DNA from: Saccopteryx bilineata | Taxonomy: Eukaryota; Chordata; Mammalia; Chiroptera; Emballonuridae | Direction: 5' to 3' | NCBI RefSeq assembly: GCF_036850765.1 | Contig: NC_089494.1 | Coordinates: forward strand, 57,367,809 to 57,431,808 | DNA: 64,000 nt | In this document: positions 27,001 to 39,000 of the stretch, one piece after another | Layout: every line of letters begins with the position of its first letter | How positions within the stretch are numbered: the stretch's first letter is position 1 | Program-made: the position numbers and the translations under genes | The notes under the pieces: model-generated | Database searches by the model: none | What the model was told of the DNA's origin: nothing | The model's input: the letters and a program-made list of their open reading frames with translations, nothing else

Positions 27001-30000
27001 CAAGGAAAGATCTATAGATTCCGTGTAAAAGCTGAAAATATTGTGGGTCTTAGTCTCCCTGACACAACTATTCCAATAGAATGTCAAGAAAAACTAGGTG
27101 ATTTTTGGATTGGCATTATTTTGTTTCTTTTTAAAACTCATATTATAAAAAAAAAAAATCTAATTTCCTTATGTTTACTTTTTAGTGCCTCCATCTGTAG
27201 AGCTGGACGTAAAATTAATCGAAGGTCTTGTGGTAAAAGCTGGAACTACAGTCAGATTTCCGGCCATTATAAAAGGTGTACCCGTTCCTACCGCAAAGTG
27301 GACAACCGATGGGAGTGAGATTACAACAGATGAACATTTCACAGTTGAAACTGACAGCTTCTCATCAGTACTTACCATTAAGAACTGCTTAAGAAAAGAC
27401 ACTGGGGAATACCAAATCACAGTTTCCAATGCAGCGGGCAGCAAAACAGTAGCTGTACATCTTACTGTCCTTGATGTTCCTGGTCCACCAACAGGGCCTA
27501 TTGATATTCTGGATATTACCCCTGAATATATGACTATCGCATGGCAGCCACCTAAGGATGATGGAGGAAGCCCTGTGATAAATTATATTGTTGAGAAAAA
27601 AGATACAAGAAAAGAAACATGGGGTGTTGTCTCTTCAGGAGGCAGTAAGACAAAGCTGAAAGTCCCACATCTACATAAGGGCTGCGAATATGTTTTCCGA
27701 GTTAGTGCAGAGAATAAGATGGGTGTCGGTCCTCCCCTTGACTCCATACCTACTGTTGCTAAGCATAAATTTAATCCTCCATCACCTCCTGGTAAACCAG
27801 TGGTTACTGACATTACTGAAAATGCTGCAACAGTGTCCTGGACTCTACCAAAATCTGATGGTGGCAGTCCAATAATTGGTTACTATGTGGAACGTCGAGA
27901 AATAACAGGCAAATGGGTGAGGGTCAACAAAACACCAATAGCGGACCTGAGGTTTAGAGTGACGGGACTTTATGATGGAAATACATATGAGTTCAGAGTT
28001 TTTGCTGAAAATCTTGCAGGACTAAGCAATCCATCCCCAAGTTCTGACCCAATAAAAGCTTGCCGGCCCATCAAACCACCTGGACCACCTATTAATCCAA
28101 AACTGAAAGACAAGAGCAAAGAATCAGCTGACTTGGTGTGGACAAAGCCTCTCAGTGATGGTGGTAGCCCCATTCTAGGCTATGTAGTGGAATGTCAGAA
28201 AGCTGGTACAACCCAGTGGAACAGGATTAATAAAGATGAACTCATCAGGCAATGTGCCTATAGGGTACCTGGGCTAATTGAAGGAAATGAGTACAGATTT
28301 CGTATAAAGGCAGCCAATATTGTGGGAGAAGGAGAGCCAAGAGAACTAGCAGAATCTGTGATTGCAAAAGACATCCTTCATCCTCCAGAAGTGGAACTTG
28401 ATGTTACTTGCCGTGATGTTATTACCGTTAGAGTGGGCCAAACAATACGTATTCTTGCTCGAGTCAAAGGCAGACCTGAACCAGACATAACTTGGTCCAA
28501 AGAAGGCAAAGTGTTGGTCCAAGAAAAGCGTATTGACATAACTCATGATCTACCTCGTGTTGAGTTACAGATTAAAGAAGCTGTTAGAGCTGATCATGGC
28601 AAGTACATCATTTCGGCTAAGAACAGCAGTGGACATGCCCAAGGTTCCGCTATTGTTAATGTCCTTGACAGACCTGGGCCTTGCCAGAATTTAAGGGTTA
28701 GCAATGTAAACAAAGAGAACTGCACAATTTCTTGGGAAAACCCACTAGATAATGGTGGCACAGAGATAACAAATTTCATAGTGGAATATCGCAAGCCAAA
28801 CCAGAAAGGCTGGTCAATTGTTGCTTCCGATGTCACTAAGCGACTAATCAAAGCCAACCTATTAGCCAACAATGAATACTATTTTCGAGTTTGCGCAGAA
28901 AATAAAGTAGGTGTTGGGCCAACCATTGAAACAAAAACTCCAATTCTGGCTATTAACCCAATTGATAGACCAGGTGAGCCTGAAAACCTTCATATTGCAG
29001 ATAAAGGAAAGACCTTTGTCTATCTAAAGTGGCGACGGCCTGATTATGATGGTGGCAGTCCAAACCTGTCATATCATGTTGAGAGGAGGCTGAAGGGTTC
29101 TGCTGACTGGGAAAGAGTACACAAAGGAAGCATTAAAGAAACTCACTACATGGTTGACAGATGTGTTGAAAACCAGATTTACGAGTTCAGAGTCCAAACG
29201 AAGAATGAAGGTGGGGAAAGTGACTGGGTGAAGACAGAAGAAGTTGTTGTGAAAGAAGATTTGCAGAAACCAGTACTTGATCTGAAATTGAGTGGTGTGC
29301 TAACTGTTAAAGCAGGGGACACCATTAGACTTGAGGCAGGTGTTAGAGGCAAACCATTCCCAGAAGTTTCATGGACCAAGGACAAAGATGCTACAGACTT
29401 AACAAGATCCCCACGGGTCAAGATTGACACCAGTTTTGAGTCATCTAAATTTTCTCTTACTAAAGCAAAGCGAAGTGACGGTGGTAAATACGTCATCACA
29501 GCAACCAACACAGCTGGCAGTTTTGTGGCCTATGCCACTGTCAATGTTTTAGATAAGCCTGGTCCTGTAAGAAATCTGAAAATTTCTGATGTGTCCAGTG
29601 ATAGGTGTACTATTCGCTGGGATCCACCAGAGGATGATGGTGGCTGTGAAATCCAAAATTATATTCTAGAAAAATGTGAGAGCAAGCGAATGGTTTGGTC
29701 TACCTATTCTGCTAATGTGTTAACACCCGGTGCTACAGTAACACGTCTCATAGAAGGAAATGAATATATTTTCAGAGTCCGTGCAGAAAATAAAATAGGC
29801 ACAGGGCCTCCAACAGAAAGTAAACCAGTCATTGCAAAAACCAAATTTGATAGACCTGGTCGCCCTGACCCCCCAGATATCACTAAAGTAAGCAAAGAAG
29901 AAATGACTGTGGTTTGGAAACCACCTGAATATGATGGTGGAAAGTCCATCACAGGATACTTTTTGGAGAAAAAGGAAAGACTGTCTACACGATGGGTCCC

Positions 30001-33000
30001 TGTTAACAAGAGTGCAATCCCTGAGAGACGCTTGAAAGTACAGAATCTCTTCCCAGGACATGAATATCAGTTCCGTGTCAAGGCAGAAAATGAAATTGGA
30101 ATTGGGGAACCATCCTTGCCATCAAGACCAGTGGTGGCAAAAGACCCCATAGGTAGGATACTCTTGCTTTTTCTGATATTATGCCAACCCTTAATCTCAA
30201 GTACAGAGTTGTTAGACAAATAAATTAAATCTGTAACATCAAAACTTTATTTTATCCAATATTTTTAGAAGTAGATTTTTTACCAAATCACCTGAAATGT
30301 ACAGACAAGGGTAGATCCTAATTTTATGAAAGAAAATAAAGAGTACTCAGTAATTGGATATTGAAAAGCCTATCTTTCATTGAGAATAGACCATATAAAA
30401 TTATGCATTAAAGTATCACTAGCAGTAGTTAACCATGTATAAATTTGTTCTTACATAATTTATTTTCAGAACCACCTGGCCCACCAACCAATCTCAAAGT
30501 GGTTGACACAACCAGAAATTCCATAACTCTTGCATGGGGAAAACCAGTGTACGATGGTGGTGCACCGATAATAGGATACGTTGTGGAAATGAGACCCAAA
30601 AAACCAGATACATCACCTGATGAAGGCTGGAAAAGGTGCAATGCTGCAGCACAACTTGTTCGCATGGAATTCACTGCTACCAGTTTGGATGAAAACCAGG
30701 AATATGAATTCAGGGTGTGTGCCCAAAACCAGGTTGGCATTGGGCGCCCTGCAGAATTAAAAGATGCCGTTAAACCTAAAGAAATCTTAGGTGAGGCCCT
30801 ATTTTATCACTTCATTCATTCATACTTGACTTTTCATATGATTTCCCCACATTCTATAAAGTCAGCTAATGGCTTTCACATCATTTGCAGAACCTCCGGA
30901 GATTGATTTGGATGCCAGCATGAGAAAACTGGTCACAGTGAGAGCAGGATGCCCAATTCGACTGTTTGCCATAGTGAGAGGGCGACCAGCTCCTAAGGTC
31001 ACTTGGCGAAAAGTGGGTATTGATAATGTGGTCAGAAAAGGACAAGTTGATATGGTTGATACTATGGCCTTCCTTGTCATCCCCAATTCTACTCGTGATG
31101 ACTCAGGAAAATATTCCCTGACACTTGTGAACCCAGCTGGAGAAAAGGCGGTGTTTGTGAATGTCAGAGTATTAGGTGAGTTACTCAGAAGCTACTTCCT
31201 CCCCCTTCACAAATGCGTTAGTTTAAAAGGAGGCTAAGGAGACACGTATATCTGATTTTGTGGTTCTTTACAGATACTCCTGGACCTGTGGCTGACTTAA
31301 AGGTTTCGGATGTCACTAAAACATCATGCCACATTTCCTGGGCCCCTCCTGAGAACGATGGTGGGAGCCAAGTGACACATTATATTGTGGAGAAACGTGA
31401 GGCAGAGAGAAAGACGTGGTCAACAGTTACCCCAGAAGCTAAGAAAACCAGCTTCCAAGTCACCAACCTTGTCCCTGGGAACGAGTATTTCTTCAGAGTA
31501 ACTGCTGTCAACGAGTATGGCCCCGGCGTCCCAACAGACATCCCCAAACCAGTGCTTGCATCAGATCCTCTAAGTGAGTAATAGCCTTTCTTCCTCTTTT
31601 CAACTCCAGTCCCTACTTTAGCAAGGTCAAGACACCATGACATTTTGATCGCCCGCTGAAAGAGCTTTCATTTGTAGAAACCCAAACGGTACAAATAAAT
31701 ATTTAACTCGCTGCTTAACTCATCTTCTAATATTTACTTTCAACATACCCAACAACATTTTTCATATATTTTGAAGCAAGTGGCACAGTGAACACTTAAG
31801 AATATTAAGAAATAGATTTGGTTGGGTGACCTGAACAGTTCTCTAAATCCCGTTTTTCTTCTAGGTGAACCGGATCCTCCAAAGAAACTAGAAGTTACTG
31901 AAATGACAAAGAACAGCGCCACATTGGCCTGGTTACCTCCCTTGCGTGACGGGGGTGCTAAAATTGATGGCTATATCATAAGTTACAGAGAGGAGGAGCG
32001 GCCTGCAGATGAGTGGACAGAGTACTCGGTGGTTAAAGATCTCAGCCTTGTTGTTACTGGCCTAAAGGAAGGAAAGAAATACAAATTCAGAGTAGCAGCT
32101 AGAAATGCAGTTGGAGTCAGTTTGCCAAGAGAAGCAGAAGGAGTGTATGAAGCCAAAGAACAGCTGTGTAAGTTATCATTATCTCATTCATTTTTGAAAC
32201 TTTTCCAATGATTTAAGAGAGAGGGAGCAGAAAGGGGGTGGGGGAGGAGAGAGAGAAAAGCATCAACTCGTTCCACTTCGTTGTTTCACTTCGTTGTGTA
32301 TTCATTGATTGCTTCTCATGCATGACCTGACCAGGGATAAAACCCACACCCTCAGCACACCGGGACAGCACTTTATCCAATGAGCCACCCAGCTAGGCCT
32401 TCGTTGTCTCATTTTTATCATGTGATAAAGTTTATTAAAATTTTTCTTTCACATGTAGATATTTTTCCCTGAAGAATATAGTTCCAGAAATACTTGAATA
32501 ATAGTAGAGAAGAGTAGCTTTGAAACAATTGAGCTCACAACACATCATAAATAAACTTGCACTCGTGACACAGTACCTACATTTTTACTACAATACAAGA
32601 CATATATATAGCTAAAAAAATTTTTCTTGAAACAATCCCTCTCTTTCTTCAACATGCTAGGCTCATATTTTCTATTCAATTAAATCTCATTTTTTAAAGA
32701 AAATATTAGCTTTCATGCCAACATTAAATTGAATCTACTAATGAGCTGAGACCCACAATTTGAAAAACACTAGTTTTCAGAGGAAAATAACGTCCCCACA
32801 AAATTAACATATTTTTATTTTCCTTTTAGTGCCACCAAAGGTCCTTATGCCAGAGCAAATTATTATTAAAGCTGGAAAGAAACTCCGAGTTGAAGCCCAT
32901 GTGTACGGAAAGCCTCATCCAATCTGTAAATGGAAAAAAGGAGAAGATGCAGTTGTCACATCCAGCCACCTGGCGGTGCATAAAACAGAGACTTCTTCAA

Positions 33001-36000
33001 TTCTGATCATAAAAGATGTGACTAGGAATGACAGTGGTTTCTATAGCCTCACTGCAGAGAACAGTTCTGGGATAGACACTCAGAAAGTCAGAGTTATTGT
33101 CATGGGTAAGTTAAGTGTTAGACCAATGAACATCTAAATAGGAAGATCAGAATCATATTTCTTATATATCTTTCTTCTTGGTTTACACAGATGCTCCTGG
33201 GCCCCCTCAGCCTCCATTTGACATTTCTGACATAGACGCCGATGCTTGCTCCCTGTCATGGCACATCCCTCTGGAGGATGGAGGCAGTAACATCACCAAT
33301 TACATAGTGGAGAAGTGTGATGTCAGCCGAGGGGATTGGGTGACAGCTCTAGCTTCAGTGACAAAAACTTCCTGCAGAGTTGGGAAACTGATCCCAGGCC
33401 AGGAGTATATCTTCCGGGTCCGTGCTGAAAATCGTTTTGGCATTTCAGAGCCTCTCACATCTCCAAAGATGCTGGCTAAGTTCCCATTTGGTATGTTTCT
33501 TTCGGGAAAAACAAAAACGAAAAACAAAAACCCTTTGTTTTCTTTCTAGTCTGTTACTTAAGGGAGAAACTGAGATTTCCCTTGTCTTCATCTCCAGATG
33601 TTCCTAGTGAACCGAAGAATGCACGAATCACTAAAGTCAACAAAGACTGCATATTTGTGGCTTGGGACAGACCAGATAGTGATGGAGGGAGCCCCATTAC
33701 CGGTTACCTGATTGAACGCAAAGAAAGAAACAGTTTGCTCTGGGTGAAAGCTAATGATACTCCTGTCCGGTCAACTGAATATCCCTGCGTCGGCCTCGTG
33801 GAAGGTCTTGAATACTCATTCAGAATCTATGCCCTGAACAAAGCTGGATCCAGCCCACCCAGCAAACCAACAGAATATGTAACTGCAAGAATGCCCGTTG
33901 GTGAGATTTTTATTATTATTATTTTTTAGTATGGTGGGAAGCACATTTAAATCTTGGAGACCCTGAAAATTACTACTTCCATTCAGAAATGTGTTCTGGG
34001 TGATCATGTGAAATATGGAAATTTAAAACTTTTTCTATTATGATAAACACCGAGACTATCATTTTTTGTTTTAGATCCTCCTGGAAAGCCTGAAGTTATT
34101 GATGTTTCTAAGAGTACTGTTTCCCTCATCTGGGCTCGTCCAAAGCATGATGGAGGCAGCAAAATTATTGGCTATTTCGTAGAAGCTTGCAAACTTCCTG
34201 GTGATAAGTGGGTACGGTGCAATACTACACCTCACCAGATTCCCCAGGAAGAGTACACAGCCACGGACTTAGAAGAGAATGCTCAGTATCAATTCAGAGC
34301 AATCGCCAAGACAGCAGTAAATATCAGCCAGCCTTCTGAACCTTCTGATCCAGTGACCATCCTCGCAGAGAATGGTAAGATTCTGTTGAGCGCCATAGGC
34401 AAAGGTAGACAGCACTTATAATGATAATTCTCCTTTAAAAAAAAATGTAAATCTACATCTGTGGGAAAAAAACAAGTAAAATTACAGGTACCTTGTGTAC
34501 AGACATGAAAAACTGTGGTTATGGAGAATCTTAATATCATGTTAAACTAAACAAGCAGGATATAAAACTGTGAGCACTGTATGATTTCAACCATACATTT
34601 GCACAGAAAGATGACAAAGAAATGCACCAAAATGATGACAATGAAAATTTAAGGATGTTGGAATTATGGGCGATCTTTACTTTTTCTTTACACTTTCAGC
34701 ATTATCAAATTTCTGTATTAAACTTGGTATTTCACTTATAATGAATATATTCTAAAAATTCTGTCTCCTAAAAAAAAAACCTAAATAAATAAAATAAAAA
34801 TTCTGTCTTAAAAGACAAAGAGCATATGAATCTTCTGCTTTTATTAATGAGGTATATAATGTAGCTTTGCATGTATTAAATCATTTTATTCCTTTCCAGT
34901 TCCTCCCAGGATAGACCTGAGTTTGGCTATGAAATCTTTGCTCACTGTCAAGGCTGGATCTAACGTTTGCCTGGATGCTACTGTTTTTGGGAAACCAACA
35001 CCAACTGTCTCTTGGAAGAAGGAAGGCACGCTCCTAAAACCAGCAGAAGGCATAAAAATAGCCAGGAAGCGGAACCTGTGTACCCTGGAGCTGTTCAGCG
35101 TGAACAGGAAGGACTCGGGAGACTACACCATTACTGCTGAAAATTCAAGTGGTTCCAAATCAGCCACCATTAAGCTTAAAGTGTTAGGTAATGAAAGGCC
35201 TTAATTAGAATCTCATACTTTGGGCTAATGTGATGCAATAGAATTTACAGAATAATAATGAGAAAAGATGCATAGCCTGATGTATATTATATAATCACAG
35301 ACTTATTCCCATCATAGAACAGTAGCATTCTAAAGTTGAAAAGAGCATTAGAGATTCCATTTTCCAGTTATGTAATTTTACGTGTGTGGAAATTGAGATT
35401 TTGGAAAACTAAGTGACTTCTAAAGTCATACAAGAAGTTAATGACAATATAAAGACTGCAACCCACATTTCCAGGCCTTCCTTCTATGCATTCCCCATTT
35501 CACATATGTTAGAGAAAGACTTCACTTCTCGCTCTTGTTCTTTCAGATAAGCCAGGTCCTCCAGCGTCTGTTAAAATCAACAAGATGTATTCAGACCGTG
35601 CAATGCTTTCTTGGGAACCTCCTCTTGAAGATGGAGGCTCAGAAATCACCAACTATATCGTTGACAAGCGTGAAACGAGCAGACCCAACTGGGCACAGGT
35701 TTCTGCTAATGTGCCCATCACTAGCTGCACCGTGGAAAAACTGATAGAGGGCCATGAGTATCAGTTCCGAATTTGTGCTGAAAATAAATACGGAGTAGGT
35801 GATCCAATCTTCACTGAACCAGCAATTGCTAAAAACCCATATGGTAGGAACATTTTCCTGTGGTATTTTTCATTTGGCTTGTTAAATATTATCTTTTAGA
35901 TGGGGATATTAACCTTTTCAATCATTCTTGCAGACCCACCCGGACGCTGTGATCCTCCTGTTATTAGCAACATAACCAGAGAGCATATGACGGTAAGCTG

Positions 36001-39000
36001 GAAACCACCAGCAGATGACGGCGGCTCGACCATCACTGGCTATTTGGTTGAAAAACGAGAAACCCAGGCAGTTAACTGGACTAAAGTCAACAGAAAACCT
36101 GTTATAGAAAGAACTATAAAAGCAACAGGTCTCCAAGAAGGCACCGAATACGAATTTCGAGTTACAGCTATAAATAAGGCTGGCCCGGGGAAACCCAGTG
36201 ATGCATCCAAAGCTGTTTATGCTCGGGACCCACTGTGTAAGTTGTCATGAAAGCATCTCTTATCCTGTGTTAAAATCAACTTTGAACAACCAGGAATGAG
36301 GGTTTTGACAATTTTGTTATTATTATTTATCCTCAGATCCTCCTGGCCCACCAGCTTTTCCTAAAGTATACGATACAACCCATAGCTCTGTGAGTCTCAC
36401 TTGGGGCAAGCCAGCCTATGATGGCGGCAGCCCTATCATTGGTTACCTCGTTGAAGTAAAGCGAGCTGACTCTCCTAACTGGGTGAGGTGCAATTTACCA
36501 GAGAAGCTACAAAAAACCCGCTTTGAGGTGACTGGCCTGATGGAAAACATAGAGTATCAGTTCCGTGTGTATGCCGTTAATAAGGTTGGAATCAGTGACC
36601 CCAGTGATGTGCCAGACAACCACTGTCCCAAGGACATCTTAAGTAAGTATTACCAGGAGAAGCACATCGCACACTCTCATCAGTCGTATTGTAAGAGAGC
36701 ATGGGGCACTCCTTTGTGAACATTTATCTAATTCCAGGCTTTGGAGTTAGTAACTCTGGGAGTATATTTTTGTAGAGCTGGGTTGGTGATTTATGATAAT
36801 GGTATAACAGTCAAATGGAATGTGAGGTGACTTGTGGTTTTGAAAAGCTTTTCATACTTAGATGAGAATTTCAGGTCTAAAAAGGAATATGGAATATAGG
36901 AATTGTGTTCTGAGAATAAAGTGATGTTTTTTATTAAATAGCTATTTATCATTCTTACAGTTTTTTAAATTCTCTTCTAATTCACACCTTTTCATAGTCT
37001 CTTCATCTTAATTTCTTTCTATTTATGTATTGCCCATAAACATTTTTCCCCTTATTTTGAATATTATACCTCATCCCCTGTGTACTTTTATTCCTACAAT
37101 AAAATAAAGAAAGAGAGTCAGAATATCTAGCAGAGTTATTTCACTGAATGTAGACAAGAGAACCAAGAATGGAAGAGAGCCAAGACTCAATCATCTACTT
37201 TTAGACGAGATCGGGCGTGTTCAGGGTGGAATGGCCGTAGACCAATCATCTACTTTTACTATGCAGAGTTTGAGAGTATGTAAGATTCATGAGAAGAGGA
37301 GGTACAGGTCTGCAGGGAGAACTTGTTTTAGCCTACAGGATACTGGAAACTAGTGAGATCAACAATTGCTACAGAGTGTTGAAATAGTTGCCACAAGTTT
37401 TGAGAATTAATATTAAGGACTTTTTAAAGAACAAGAAATCAGTTCTAGAAAAGAAATATGTTTTAGGGGTAATAAGTCCAGACCTTGGAGATACATTTCA
37501 CCACTAATTTATTTCTTTACCTTTCTTTACCCCAAAATTAAATAGTTCCACCTGAGGGAGAACTTGATGCTGAGTTGAGGAAAACACTCATATTACGTGC
37601 TGGAGTTACAATGAGACTCTATGTACCAGTAAAAGGACGTCCACCTCCAAAGATAACTTGGTCTAAACCAAATGTCAATCTAAGAGAAAGAGTTGGACTG
37701 GACATAAAGTCAACTGACTTCGACACTTTCTTGCGCTGTGAGAATGTGAACAAGTATGATGCAGGAAAATACATCCTCACTCTGGAGAACAGCTGTGGTA
37801 AAAAGGAATATACCATTGTGGTGAAAGTGCTGGGTGAGTCTGTTTGGAAAAAAGAAATCATGTATGTTAAAAATGTAGTTCTATACATTTTTTTTACGTA
37901 TTTCTTTCTTTTTACCACTTATCAGATACTCCTGGGCCACCCGTCAATGTGACAGTTAAAGAAATATCCAAAGATTCTGCTTATATTACTTGGGACCCTC
38001 CCATTATTGATGGTGGTAGCCCCATCATAAACTATGTGGTAGAAAAGCGTGACGCAGAGAGGAAGTCCTGGTCTACAGTGGCAACTGAGTGCCCCAAAAC
38101 AAGCTTCAGAGTATCTAACTTGGAGGAGGGAAAATCCTACTTTTTCAGGGTGTTTGCTGAAAATGAGTATGGCATTGGTGATCCTGGAGAAACACGTAAT
38201 GCTGTTAAAGCTTCTGGTGAGTAAATGAGATACTACCCTAACATTTTGAGTGACAGTTTACCTTGAGTGACAGTTTATCTGGAGTTTAGACTTACCATTG
38301 TTCCTTTGTCGTAGAAACCCCTGGACCAGTTGTGGACCTGAAAGTGATGTCTGTAACTAAGTCAACTTGTAACATCGGGTGGAAAAAGCCTCGCAGCGAC
38401 GGTGGAAGTCGAATTATCGGATATGTAGTTGATTTCCTAACTGAAGAAAATAAGTGGCAGCGAGTTATGAAATCATTTAGCTTACAGTATGCTGCAAAAG
38501 ATTTGATTGAAGGGAAGGAATATACCTTCAGAGTGAGTGCTGAGAATGAAAATGGAGAAGGAACCCCAAGCGAAATCACGGCTGTGGCGAAGGATGATGT
38601 TGGTAAGCCTTTAGCCACGTGTCTTCATCTTCCCATTATAATGGGAATAATTGGCAATAATTATTGTCAGCCAAAGTATACTCTTGAGCCCTACTCACTT
38701 ACTTATATACAAATCCTTTAAAAACATCTAACTGTAGGCCCTGGCAGGTTGGCTCAGTGGTAGAGCGTCAGCCTGGCGTGCAGGGGACCTGGGTTCGATT
38801 CCCGGCCAGGGCACAAAGGAGAAGTGTCCCCCCTTCTTCCTCTCTGTCTCTCTCTTCCCCTCCCGCAGCCAAGGCTCCATTGGAGCAAAGAAGGCCCCGG
38901 CGGTAGGGATGGCTCCTTGGCCTCTGCCCCAGGCGCTAGAGTGGCTCTGGTTGCGGCAGAGCGATGCCCCGGAGGGGCAGAGCATCGCCCCCTGGTGGGC

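Larger units (their letters stand above)
26008..28378 (+). repeat. TTN: D-zone super-repeat 5 (7 domains)
   Basis: Ig (26008), Fn (26418), Fn (26804), then inside exon 52 Ig (27186), Fn (27476), Fn (27773), Fn (28073). The exon style changes from one domain per exon to many within this repeat. Confidence 0.93.
28379..30790 (+). repeat. TTN: D-zone super-repeat 6 (7 domains)
   Basis: Ig (28379), Fn (28670), Fn (28967), Ig (29264), Fn (29555), Fn (29852), all in exon 52, and the last Fn in exon 53 (30470-30790). Last seven-domain unit; the eleven-domain order starts next. Confidence 0.93.
30891..36642 (+). repeat. TTN: C-zone super-repeat 1 (11 domains)
   Basis: Ig (30891), Fn (31274), Fn (31865), Ig (32830), Fn (33191), Fn (33598), Fn (34075), Ig (34900), Fn (35547), Fn (35934), Fn (36337). 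One exon per domain throughout. The first Ig of each 11-domain unit is the known contact for myosin-binding protein C. Confidence 0.93.

Noticed and set aside
33191..33490. RGD tripeptides (exons 21, 28 and 58) as integrin-binding sites
   Set aside because: Titin is intracellular and the motifs lie in different structural contexts, so chance is the better explanation.
37204..37242. Functional 5S rRNA gene
   Set aside because: Only the first 39 nt are present and the internal control region is missing, so it can be only a truncated retrocopy.
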